Assembly: GCA_018982785.1 (NCBI GenBank)
Contig: JAHHEN010000003.1
Location: 496,001-560,000, forward strand
Length of the DNA: 64,000 nt
From: Enterococcus innesii
GTDB taxonomy: Bacteria > Bacillota > Bacilli > Lactobacillales > Enterococcaceae
Reading direction: 5' to 3'
The position numbers were made by a program, and so were the translations under genes. Shown one piece after another: positions 49,245 through 57,726 of the stretch (its first letter is position 1; the number at the start of each line of letters is the position of its first letter). The notes beneath the pieces are model-generated. The model made no database searches. It saw only the letters and a list, made by a program, of their open reading frames with translations, and was not told the origin of the DNA.

Positions 49245-52200
49245 CTTCTTCCTCCCTTAAGCGATGGATAATCTCATCTTTAGATAAGTTTTCTAAACGG
49301 TGGTACTCATTTTCTTTCAACAATACATCAAAATCACAGATGCTGCGAAACGGACAAAACTCACACGCCCGTTTTTTGTCTTTTAATTTATAAGACGGGT
49401 TTAAGGCGATCTCACCGCTTAATAGCTTCTCACCGCTTTGTTGCATGTTTTTACGATTGTGTTTTCTTAACAGCTCAAGCTCTTCTTCTGTATAAAACTT
49501 GTTTTTCGCCTGCGTCGTTTTTTGATAATCGCCGTTTTTGTCTTTTCGAACAGGAAATATCGGTGAATTTTTGCTGGCTTCAACATCCTCATCTAGCAAC
49601 GGGAAAACAGCCGGTTCGTCAATAAACAACCCGTCATACTTGAAACGTTTTAAACGTTCTTCTTCACTGGCTTCTTGTCCGTCCAAAAGCGGATTATGCA
49701 CATGCAGATAATATGCACCGGCTGGTCGCACATTTGGCGAACCAACCAGTTGGACAGCATCCGTCAATGCGACATCGAGATAGGTGATCAACTGCATCGC
49801 AAGTCCGTAGTAGGCTTCAGAAAGGTCAAAATCTCGGCTGCTAGATTTATAGTCAACAACAGAAAGCCATTGTTCTTCTTCCGTTTTCGCCGTATCGACA
49901 CGATCGATCTTCCCCCGTACATGTAGTTTCCCACCAGAGCTTAAAGGCAATTCAATCCCGTTGATCCCATTTGAGCCAGCGATCTGACCGAATAGCACCT
50001 CCGTCTTTTCCGGACTAAAATGCATTTTTTGACCTTGTTTCGCTAAAGCCCACGCTACTCGCTGAATCGTCTTGCCTAATTGATACCGAATAAAATTCAT
50101 CCGAGCAGAGCTCGTCAGTAAGCGATAACGGCTTTCGCCAAAAATTTCCTGCAAAACGACTTCCACAAATTGCACGCGTTGGTCAGCAGTTAACTGGGTC
50201 AAGGAAATATTTTCAGCAATCAGGACTTTGACAAAGCGGTCCAACGCATCATGGAAAAACTCACCGGTCATTGCTGGATTTAAGCCATAAACTTCCCGTT
50301 CTTTTAACCGTAATCCGTAGCTGACGAAATACTTGTATTCACACTGATAGAACGTCTCCATCTGAGAAATGGAGCTGTAGATCGACGGGCCATATAGTGC
50401 CGCAGCTTGTGCTTGAGACAAAGGAATCGGAATATTTTGATGAGTTTGGCTTTCAAATACTTGGGCAGCTAAATCTGTCCATTCCGAACGCAGCAGTGCT
50501 TGTTTCAGCTGCTCCCAAACCCTAGGCAAATTCTCTTTGTTTTTTTGCGCTTGCTGACTGAGGTTATTGATTTGATAGATCAGGCCACGATAACTGCCAA
50601 CATAGTCTCTCGGGTCACTGACTAGCGTCAAGATCCCCCGCTCTTGCAGTGGTACATCCAAATGTTTGATCACGCGGTCTAAATAAGGCGACATTTTGAT
50701 GTTTTGCTGGGTATCAAAATTAACGGCATAGGACAGTGATAAGTGTTCCGTTGCTGAAAGCAAGACCGAATAAAAGGCAAATGGCTCTTTGACACTGCCT
50801 TCCACCACTGTATCCCTAAGGTATTTTTCACCGTTGAACAACTGATTGAAATGCTGACGTTCTTCATTCGTCAGCAATGTTTTGTTCTCTATTTTTCTTG
50901 GCAACGCCGTTTCATTCAATCCCGGTGCAAATGTGATCTTCGCTTGTTTTGGACGAGCCAAATCAAGGCGGTTGACGTTGACCTGGTCGATCGCTGTTGG
51001 GATCTTCCCGAATGTGACATTTTCTAAGCCAGTCAATAAAACATCTTCAAAGAGCGCAAAATCAAAGGGCTCTTCTCCATAGATCGTGGCATATTCATCT
51101 AGCAAATCCATTAAAGCTTGCCATGCTTGTTCATGGTTGCGAGCTTGATCCAATTTTCCTTGTTGGATTTCCTGGTCTCGCCAATGCCGTAGTTGTTGCT
51201 CGACACCGGCATTCAGTAAAAAGCGATACAGCAGTTCTACGGCATCTCGATTTGTTCTAGCAGCCGTCAGCCAGTCAAGAGTATCAGCAACATCTTGCTT
51301 AAAGGCCCTACGCAACTGGTTGGTATACGCCGTCAAATCCACTTTGTCCACTGCTTCTTCTTCCGATTGTAAATACTCGATCAGTTCCCAATCTTCGTTT
51401 CTTGTCCAACTCGCTCCTTGAAAGTCATGGGCTAATGCTTTATTTTCAGTAATATCCACTAACTTACGAAACTGGTCACGCCCAACGAGCCAATCTGCTT
51501 CGGAGCGATAGGCTGCCGGTAAATAAAGTTCCGTTCTTAATAATCGCAAAATATCATTTAAGCGGAAACCATAGGATTGACAAGCAAAAAAAGCATTCAA
51601 AAACTCAACCAATGGATGTTGTGCCATCATCTGCTCTTCATCGATATAAAAAGGAATCTCAAACTCAGTAAAAATTTTAGGAATATACTGATGATAGACT
51701 TCTGGTTCGGCGATCAATAATTGGATATCACGATACCGTAATGTTGGGTACCGTTTCTTATCACTCATCATCCCGCGGATCGACGCTGCGATTTGACGGA
51801 TCTCTTCTTCGGGATTCCCAACTTTCCAGACTGCCAGAAAGTCTTTGACGGAGGTCTGCTGATGATAATTGGCTTGTGATTGGGTCTGCCGCCAAAAAGT
51901 TTCTACTTCCTTGTATGCCTGCGGGATCGATCCCTCGTCTTCTTTGTCCACCTCTTGGTTGACGGAAAGTTTCTGATCTAAGTAAATGTTCACTTGATTG
52001 TCACGAGCAAAACTGATCAACTGATAATAGGTCCGTCCTGCTTCATAAAATAAATTCAATGGCGTGGGCATCTCTTGTGGGTACCCGCGATCCAAAATAA
52101 GATCAATCACTACATGACTTCTCTTCATCAGTACTTGTATCAACTGTTGCTCTTGGGTTGAAAAAGCGGAGAAACCGCTGATAATAAATAAGGCGTGGGA

Positions 52201-52854
52201 AAGATCTGGCGCTTTGTTCAAAGACAAAGCAGTTGGTATCGTTTGATCCACCCGGGAGTCTCCCAGCAAGGAACCTTCCAGAAAGCGTGTCAATAAGGTG
52301 AGCGGTTGTTCGACTTGCAAAGCACGCTCTAGAAGTTCTTGTTCAAATCGTTGAAAAATTATCGCCAATTCACTGTATTTCTTCTCTTCATCTTGGGTTG
52401 CACTGGGGGCAGCACCACCAGCTAATAAATCTTCGATCCCCAAACGGCTTGTATGCATTTCTTGATAGAACGCCAACAATTGTTGGATAAAACCCGCTTT
52501 GTTGATCTCACCACGGTATAAGACAAGTTCTTCTTCTAAATCCAAAAGCAGCTTGCGCATGATCATGGAGGCACCATTTTCAGTGATGGCATTTTGCGAA
52601 AGCAATCCTGTTTGCTGCAAATAAAACCAAGCCAAACGGTGAAAACTATACACTTGGGCTCGAATGGAAGCGAAATCCCCTGATTGATCATTTTTAAGTA
52701 ATTGAAGGATCTCACGCTCTCGTTCAAATTTATTGTAGTTAGGAACGAGGAAAAACACTTCTTGATGGTCTTTTTCTAACCAGCTTTTTGCCTGCTCTAT
52801 CACAGCTTGATCATGACGACAACGGCCATCACCAAGGATAAATCGTAAACTCAT
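49237..52854 (-). CDS. addB: ATP-dependent nuclease subunit B (AddB/RexB)
   Basis: 1205 residues, intact. The N-terminus has FILGDGRC where AddB of Bacillus has a Walker A, so the ATP-binding site looks lost, as in lactococcal and streptococcal RexB. The C-terminal nuclease domain shows VVDYKSSSRDFDLSEAYYG and GLAMQLITYLD. The iron-sulfur staple is made by the upstream cysteine in ETFYQCEYKYF and the C-terminal CEFCPFRSICDFD. Partner of AddA in recognition and resection of DNA ends. Confidence 0.93.
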   Translation of the reverse strand: MSLRFILGDGRCRHDQAVIEQAKSWLEKDHQEVFFLVPNYNKFEREREILQLLKNDQSGDFASIRAQVYSFHRLAWFYLQQTGLLSQNAITENGASMIMRKLLLDLEEELVLYRGEINKAGFIQQLLAFYQEMHTSRLGIEDLLAGGAAPSATQDEEKKYSELAIIFQRFEQELLERALQVEQPLTLLTRFLEGSLLGDSRVDQTIPTALSLNKAPDLSHALFIISGFSAFSTQEQQLIQVLMKRSHVVIDLILDRGYPQEMPTPLNLFYEAGRTYYQLISFARDNQVNIYLDQKLSVNQEVDKEDEGSIPQAYKEVETFWRQTQSQANYHQQTSVKDFLAVWKVGNPEEEIRQIAASIRGMMSDKKRYPTLRYRDIQLLIAEPEVYHQYIPKIFTEFEIPFYIDEEQMMAQHPLVEFLNAFFACQSYGFRLNDILRLLRTELYLPAAYRSEADWLVGRDQFRKLVDITENKALAHDFQGASWTRNEDWELIEYLQSEEEAVDKVDLTAYTNQLRRAFKQDVADTLDWLTAARTNRDAVELLYRFLLNAGVEQQLRHWRDQEIQQGKLDQARNHEQAWQALMDLLDEYATIYGEEPFDFALFEDVLLTGLENVTFGKIPTAIDQVNVNRLDLARPKQAKITFAPGLNETALPRKIENKTLLTNEERQHFNQLFNGEKYLRDTVVEGSVKEPFAFYSVLLSATEHLSLSYAVNFDTQQNIKMSPYLDRVIKHLDVPLQERGILTLVSDPRDYVGSYRGLIYQINNLSQQAQKNKENLPRVWEQLKQALLRSEWTDLAAQVFESQTHQNIPIPLSQAQAAALYGPSIYSSISQMETFYQCEYKYFVSYGLRLKEREVYGLNPAMTGEFFHDALDRFVKVLIAENISLTQLTADQRVQFVEVVLQEIFGESRYRLLTSSARMNFIRYQLGKTIQRVAWALAKQGQKMHFSPEKTEVLFGQIAGSNGINGIELPLSSGGKLHVRGKIDRVDTAKTEEEQWLSVVDYKSSSRDFDLSEAYYGLAMQLITYLDVALTDAVQLVGSPNVRPAGAYYLHVHNPLLDGQEASEEERLKRFKYDGLFIDEPAVFPLLDEDVEASKNSPIFPVRKDKNGDYQKTTQAKNKFYTEEELELLRKHNRKNMQQSGEKLLSGEIALNPSYKLKDKKRACEFCPFRSICDFDVLLKENEYHRLENLSKDEIIHRLREEEDE

Positions 52855-52980
52855 GAAAGGACTCCTTCTCTACATAGTTTTAAAAAATCCCCAAAAAACA
52901 ATGAGCAGCTTTTCTTCGAAAGCGACGTTTTTGTCTAGTGGTCATTTTCAGAAACACGTTACAAAATCGGTAATACTCGT

Positions 52981-53529
52981 TCAATCTTTTCCTAACATGC
53001 CAAAATCGGCAATGGGCCAAAAAACAAATTTTACATCCCCCAAAATCGTTGATTCATCGATCAAGCCTAATTGACGGCTATCTTTAGAGATTCGGCGATT
53101 ATCACCTAAAACCAATACTTGGCCTTCAGGAATGACTTCCACACCAAATAGACTCATGTCAAAGTCACTGGTCAAAGGAAAGCCATCGGTGACAGCCGCT
53201 TTGAATTCATCCAAATAGGGTTCATCATACGCTTGTCCATTAATGTACAGGGTATCGTTTTGATAAGCAACCCGATCCCCCGGCAAACCGATCACTCGTT
53301 TGATATAATTTTTCCCCTCTTCATCCGGCGCTTCGAATGTAATGATATCAAAACGCTCGATTTCCGTGTTCTTCAAAGCAATCACTCGCTCACCATCATG
53401 TAAGGTTGGATCCATCGAATCTCCTTTTACAATAACTGGGGTAAAGACATATTGTCTTAATAACAAAAGGAATAAGGCGAAGATCACGACAAATCCCACT
53501 GTTTTTAAAAGCTCTTTTATCTGTTGCAC
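52981..53529 (-). CDS. lepB: Signal peptidase I
   Basis: 182 residues. One N-terminal membrane helix (about residues 8-28) is followed by the extracellular serine-lysine protease: VKGDSMDPTLHDG holds the catalytic Ser, and NYIKRVIGLPGD holds the Lys. VLGDNRRISKDSRQLG is the family's box E. It removes signal peptides from exported proteins at the outer face of the membrane. No strong terminator is seen in the spacer to addB (52855-52980). Confidence 0.95.
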   Translation of the reverse strand: MQQIKELLKTVGFVVIFALFLLLLRQYVFTPVIVKGDSMDPTLHDGERVIALKNTEIERFDIITFEAPDEEGKNYIKRVIGLPGDRVAYQNDTLYINGQAYDEPYLDEFKAAVTDGFPLTSDFDMSLFGVEVIPEGQVLVLGDNRRISKDSRQLGLIDESTILGDVKFVFWPIADFGMLGKD

Positions 53530-53573
53530 GTGTCCTTCACTCCTTGAATGTTTTTACTATTTTTTAAAAGAAT

Positions 53574-53587
53574 CGAACAAACATTCT
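53574..53587 (-). promoter_or_regulatory. LexA-box-like sequence upstream of lepB
   Basis: CGAACAAACATTCT is identical to the LexA box at 18629 in 13 of 14 positions. It lies about 45 bases before the lepB start, downstream of a possible -10 TAGAAT. Tentative; one arm departs from the consensus at two positions. Confidence 0.35.
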
Positions 53588-53743
53588 TATTTTCTATTCT
53601 ACCATAAAATGATAGAAGCAGGACATCTCCTCTCTGGTTCTTTATGAAAATTTGGGGAATCATTAGACTTGCATATGAATTGTCATCTATTCTGATCCGT
53701 GCTACGGTTGAAATAGAACCCCTTATTGAAAGGAAGTGCCAAA

Positions 53744-55195
53744 ATGAACCAACAGTTACCACAAGTGCCCACGAAGTTATTGATTGACGGAAAATGGCTT
53801 GAAGGAACAAAAGAGTCGGTTTCGGTTACCAATCCTGCCACGAATGAAGAACTGGTAAAAGTCAGCCAAGGAGGCATCGATGAAACAAAGCAAGCGATCG
53901 ATGCCGCCGCGAAAGCCTTCACAGATTGGTCAAAACGTTCGCCTCGAGAACGAGCCGATTTGATGAACAAGATTGCTGATTTAATGGAACAAGAAAGCGA
54001 CCGTCTGGCAAAGATTATGAGTATGGAACAAGGAAAACCATTCAAGGAAGCGGAGGCAGAAATCCAATCCAACGTGGATAATTTCCGTTGGAATGCTGCT
54101 GAAGCACAACGAGTCTATGGTGAAGTGATTCCAGCTCCTGCACACAATCATTGGCTGGTACGCAAAGAAGCCATCGGCGTTGTTGGTGCGATCACACCTT
54201 GGAACTTTCCGTCCAATATGATTGCTAGAAAAATTGCGCCTGCTATGGCAGTTGGCTGTACCCTGGTTATGAAACCATCTAAAGAAACACCATTATCAGC
54301 ATTGGCTTTAGGTGAACTTTTTCAACAAGCGGGCCTTCCTGACGGAGTCGTCAATATCGTCTTAGGGGATTCTTCTGAAATCGGGAAAGAATTGACTGAG
54401 AATGAACAAGTCAAAAAAATCACCTTTACCGGCTCCACGAAAGTTGGGATGAAATTATATGAACAAGCTGCACCAACTCTGAAAAAAGTTTCATTGGAGT
54501 TAGGCGGCCATGCCCCGTTTCTTGTTTTTGCCGATGCTGATTTAGATTTAGCTGCTGAAAAATTAGTTGCAGCTAAATTCCGCAACAACGGTCAAGTTTG
54601 TACGTCACCAAATCGTATTTTTGTCGAAGAATCCGTCAAAGACGCTTTTACTAAAAAACTATTAGCGAAAATGGAAACCGTAACGGTCGGTAATGGTCTT
54701 GATAACCCCACCGTTGGTCCTTTGATCAATCAAGCTGGCGTTGAAAAAGTTATCGAACAGCTGGAAGATGCGGTAAACAAAGGGGCTGAAGTCTTATGTG
54801 GCGGTACAAAACTTACTGAAGGCGAATATGAGAAAGGCAATTTCTTTACACCGACAGTCATTGATGGCATCACTACTGACATGACTATTTACTATGAAGA
54901 AACCTTTGGACCCGTGATTCCATTGATCTCATTTACGGATCGACAAGCAGTCATCGCTGCGGCAAATGATACGGAATTTGGACTAGCCTCCTACTTCTTT
55001 TCAACGAATCTGCAAACAATCTCGGATGTAGCCCAAAACCTCCAATATGGGATGGTTGGAGTCAATGACATCGCGATCTCAAACCCGGCGGCTCCCTTCG
55101 GCGGCGTCAAGCATTCTGGCTTTGGTCGCGAAAATGGCAAATATGGTCCCGAAGAATATGTGACTGTCAAATTTATCGCCATTGATGTCCAGTAA
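53744..55195 (+). CDS. NAD(P)-dependent aldehyde dehydrogenase, succinate-semialdehyde type
   Basis: About 483 residues from ATG 53744, with AAAGGAAGTG upstream. Cofactor binding is shown by TPWNFPSNMIARKIAPA and FTGSTKVGMKLY; the general base is in LELGGHAPF and the catalytic cysteine in NNGQVCTSPNRI. It resembles GabD-type succinate-semialdehyde dehydrogenases, but the substrate of such enzymes in lactic acid bacteria is often a different aldehyde. It has its own terminator and no co-transcribed GABA genes. Confidence 0.88.
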   Translation: MNQQLPQVPTKLLIDGKWLEGTKESVSVTNPATNEELVKVSQGGIDETKQAIDAAAKAFTDWSKRSPRERADLMNKIADLMEQESDRLAKIMSMEQGKPFKEAEAEIQSNVDNFRWNAAEAQRVYGEVIPAPAHNHWLVRKEAIGVVGAITPWNFPSNMIARKIAPAMAVGCTLVMKPSKETPLSALALGELFQQAGLPDGVVNIVLGDSSEIGKELTENEQVKKITFTGSTKVGMKLYEQAAPTLKKVSLELGGHAPFLVFADADLDLAAEKLVAAKFRNNGQVCTSPNRIFVEESVKDAFTKKLLAKMETVTVGNGLDNPTVGPLINQAGVEKVIEQLEDAVNKGAEVLCGGTKLTEGEYEKGNFFTPTVIDGITTDMTIYYEETFGPVIPLISFTDRQAVIAAANDTEFGLASYFFSTNLQTISDVAQNLQYGMVGVNDIAISNPAAPFGGVKHSGFGRENGKYGPEEYVTVKFIAIDVQ

Positions 55196-55196
55196 G

Positions 55197-55229
55197 AAAA
55201 AAGTCAGGCGCGTTTGCCTGACTTTTTTC
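55197..55229. terminator. Terminator after the aldehyde dehydrogenase gene
   Basis: AAAAAAGTCAGGC / GCCTGACTTTTTT stem-loop, symmetrical, with a T tract. Confidence 0.9.
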
Positions 55230-55307
55230 TTATAAAGCATTTTGTTTTACTAACATTAAGTAAGAATGTATACTTCACTTTAAGACAATAGAAAAGGTGG
55301 GAATACG

Positions 55308-55904
55308 ATGACAAAATTTCTTGATACGATCAAACAACGCCGTTCAATCTATGGGTTAGGTAAAAATGTTGCTCTTTCCGACACAGAAATCGAAGACATT
55401 GTGAAAGAAGCAGTGAAAAATAGTCCAACTGCGTTTAACGCACAATCGCCAAGAGCTGTAATTTTATTTGGCGAAGCCCACGAAAAACTGTGGACATTAA
55501 CAGAGGCTGCGTTAGAACCATTGACACCACCCGAGGCTTTTGAAGCGACAAAACAAAAACTTGCTGGCTTTAAAGCAGGTTACGGAACCGTTTTATTCTT
55601 TATTCACACAGATACCGTTAAAAACTTGCAGGACCAATTTGCCCTTTATTCAGAAAACTTCCCGGTTTGGGCGGAACAATCGAATGGGATCGCTCAAGCG
55701 AACGCTTGGACCGCTTTAGAAGAAGCTGGATTAGGTGCCAACTTGCAGCATTACAACCCTGTCATCGATGACGCTGTTGCAGCTGAATGGTCAATTCCTG
55801 AAAATTGGCAACTGCGGGCGCAACTAGTCTTTGGTTCAAAAGAAAGCGAACCGAACGAAAAAGAATTTCTAAGTGATGATGAGCGCTTCCGCGTGTTCCA
55901 TTAA
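55308..55904 (+). CDS. Nitroreductase family protein (Frm2/HBN1-like)
   Basis: 198 residues, with AAAGGTGG before ATG 55308. The FMN-binding start KQRRSIYGLGKN, the segment SPTAFNAQSPRAVILFG and GIAQANAWTALEEAGLGANLQHYNP are typical of the nitroreductase subgroup that includes yeast Frm2. These flavoproteins reduce nitroaromatics or quinone-like compounds, or act in lipid or oxidative signalling. A TTAC-N9-GTAA repeat lies at 55247-55263 in its promoter region. Monocistronic. Confidence 0.88.
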   Translation: MTKFLDTIKQRRSIYGLGKNVALSDTEIEDIVKEAVKNSPTAFNAQSPRAVILFGEAHEKLWTLTEAALEPLTPPEAFEATKQKLAGFKAGYGTVLFFIHTDTVKNLQDQFALYSENFPVWAEQSNGIAQANAWTALEEAGLGANLQHYNPVIDDAVAAEWSIPENWQLRAQLVFGSKESEPNEKEFLSDDERFRVFH

Positions 55905-55920
55905 TCCAATGCGCGACCTA

Positions 55921-55970
55921 AAAAAGACCCTTGATTACGGCCACATACGGCAGCAATCAAGGGTCTTTTA
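55921..55970. terminator. Bidirectional terminator after the nitroreductase gene
   Basis: AAAAGACCCTTGATT / AATCAAGGGTCTTTT perfect arms around an 18-base loop, between convergent genes. Confidence 0.9.
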
Positions 55971-56462
55971 GTCGTTGGTTCCTTGATCATGGTCGACCAG
56001 AATATCGATCGGTGTTCCTTCATTCAAGTGCTCCGACAAAAAAACTACTAATTCAGCTAACGGCTGTTTGAATTTCATTAATGGTCCCCGCATCCCTTTT
56101 CGAAAATAGTTCATCTTAATAGGCTGCCCTTCCTTTTCTTGAAATAAAACGACCCGATCGATCTCTTGGTACAGTACCCCTTTAATACTCATTGGATGGA
56201 CAATAATTCGATCAAGGGCTAACCCGCGACTGTCTAGCACAAAGCTTAAAAAGACAAAACCTGAAACGATTCCTCGCACCTGATTATCCAATTGGTCATC
56301 CATCATCAACATGGACCCGATGATCATTACTGAAAAGATCGTAATAGCGATTTTGCTTAGTTTGCGCTCAACAGCAAGAAAGTGAATCTCTTTGCGTACC
56401 ACCAATAAATAGAGGTACAAAACAATCGTAAAGGCACACATCATTAGCGTTAAACCACTCAT
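55968..56462 (-). CDS. Membrane protein with soluble C-terminal domain, unknown function
   Basis: 164 residues. Hydrophobic segments near residues 4-22, 38-53 and 62-80 are followed by a beta-rich cytosolic or external domain (IIVHPMSIKGVLYQEIDRVVLF and KMNYFRKGMRG). The layout resembles small PH-like membrane proteins, but I recognise no exact family. A weak GGAGAG precedes the start. Convergent with the nitroreductase gene. Confidence 0.65.
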   Translation of the reverse strand: MSGLTLMMCAFTIVLYLYLLVVRKEIHFLAVERKLSKIAITIFSVMIIGSMLMMDDQLDNQVRGIVSGFVFLSFVLDSRGLALDRIIVHPMSIKGVLYQEIDRVVLFQEKEGQPIKMNYFRKGMRGPLMKFKQPLAELVVFLSEHLNEGTPIDILVDHDQGTND

Positions 56463-56599
56463 AATACTCTCCGTTCTGTTTTCTTTTCCCTATTTTACCA
56501 AAAAATGATCTGTTACAAAAGGCTTAGCCTATTTCCTAGGTTTTTTGATATCTATTTTCACCAGAATTCGGTACAATAAGAAAAAAAGGAGGAATTATC

Positions 56600-57127
56600 A
56601 TGAATGCATTTTTTGATAAATTACAACGCTATGACTTGCTTCGTGCCGTCGTATATATCGTCTTCGGCTTCATTATCTTGATCGCACCACGATCTGTCTT
56701 TAACACGATCGTTTATCTTGTTGCCGGATACATCGCATGTCTAGGGATCATCAGCTTGTATACGAGCTACAAAGAAAAACAAAAGGGCTATTACAATGTG
56801 CAATCGGTCTCTGGTATCTTACTATTGATCGCTGCAGCTGCGATTTTAGTTTTTGCTAAAGGGTTACTTGCTATCGTACCATTTTTCTTGGGAATCATGA
56901 TCACCATCAGCGGGTGCACCCGCTTAATGGCAAGCTTTAACCAAAAACGCATTGGCTTACCTTACATCACGAGCTTAATCATCAGTCTCTTGATTATTGC
57001 TGCTGGACTCGTTCTTGTATTAAATCCATTTGCGACTTGGCTATTGTTCTTCCAAATTTTTGGTGGTATCTTGATTTTCATGGGGGCATCCGACGCTGTT
57101 AACCATTTTCAACGAAAAAGAGCTTAA
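56600..57127 (+). CDS. HdeD/DUF308 family membrane protein
   Basis: 175 residues, with AAAGGAGG before ATG 56600. Six hydrophobic helices in pairs with short polar turns (LRAVVYIVFGFIILIAPRS; IITIS-type repeats later) match the HdeD/DUF308 fold. Such proteins are linked to acid or general stress in enterobacteria; the Firmicute role is unknown. The C-terminus is basic (NHFQRKRA). Stands alone. Confidence 0.8.
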   Translation: MNAFFDKLQRYDLLRAVVYIVFGFIILIAPRSVFNTIVYLVAGYIACLGIISLYTSYKEKQKGYYNVQSVSGILLLIAAAAILVFAKGLLAIVPFFLGIMITISGCTRLMASFNQKRIGLPYITSLIISLLIIAAGLVLVLNPFATWLLFFQIFGGILIFMGASDAVNHFQRKRA

Positions 57128-57247
57128 TAAATGAGAATGTTTTAAAATTTCCTTTGAATCTAACATCTACATGTAGACTTTTCCCGCTATTCCTTTTAAA
57201 ATAGGAGATATCAAACAGTCAGTCCATTGAGAGGCGGGAGGTGCGAC

Positions 57248-57691
57248 ATGAAGAAAATCAAGCAAGAAGCAAAACATCCAAATGATGTGCCGGTAATTTT
57301 TTTGACCGATGCAACTGGCAAAGTCGTACGAAAAATCTCGATCAATGAGTGGCGTGCGTTAAAAGCGAATCCAGACCAAATCGAAGAACTTGATATCAAA
57401 TTGTATCGTGAAGCGATCAGTTTCTATCTTCAAGAAGACTATGCGAAAGCAAAAGATCTCTTGCATTTCTTGATCAATAAAACGGACTATAGTCATTACG
57501 AATATGTTGAGCGGTTAGCAAATATCTATCGCATCGAAAATCGTCCTGCTAAAGAAAAAGTCCTATTGCTGACTGCTTATCATGCAATCAAACCGTTAGA
57601 ATCCTCTGAAGGAATTCTAAGAAGGATCGAAAATCGATTACAAAAAATCGATGCCTTTGATTTTCCAACTTCGACACAATTCAGTCATTAA
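57248..57691 (+). CDS. Soluble hypothetical protein with helical-repeat C-terminus
   Basis: About 147 residues from ATG 57248, with GGGAGGTG upstream. A short beta-like N-terminus (PNDVPVIFLTDATGKVVRKI) is followed by mostly helical sequence (ISFYLQEDYAKAKDLLHFLI and YEYVERLANIYRIENRPAK) that looks like one or two TPR-like hairpins. Family not recognised. Confidence 0.65.
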   Translation: MKKIKQEAKHPNDVPVIFLTDATGKVVRKISINEWRALKANPDQIEELDIKLYREAISFYLQEDYAKAKDLLHFLINKTDYSHYEYVERLANIYRIENRPAKEKVLLLTAYHAIKPLESSEGILRRIENRLQKIDAFDFPTSTQFSH

Positions 57692-57726
57692 AAAAAGCAG
57701 CTATCTTTCGATAGCCGCTTTTTTTA
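57690..57726. terminator. Terminator between convergent genes
   Basis: AAAAAAGCAGCTATC / GATAGCCGCTTTTTTT stem-loop with a T tract on both strands. Confidence 0.88.
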
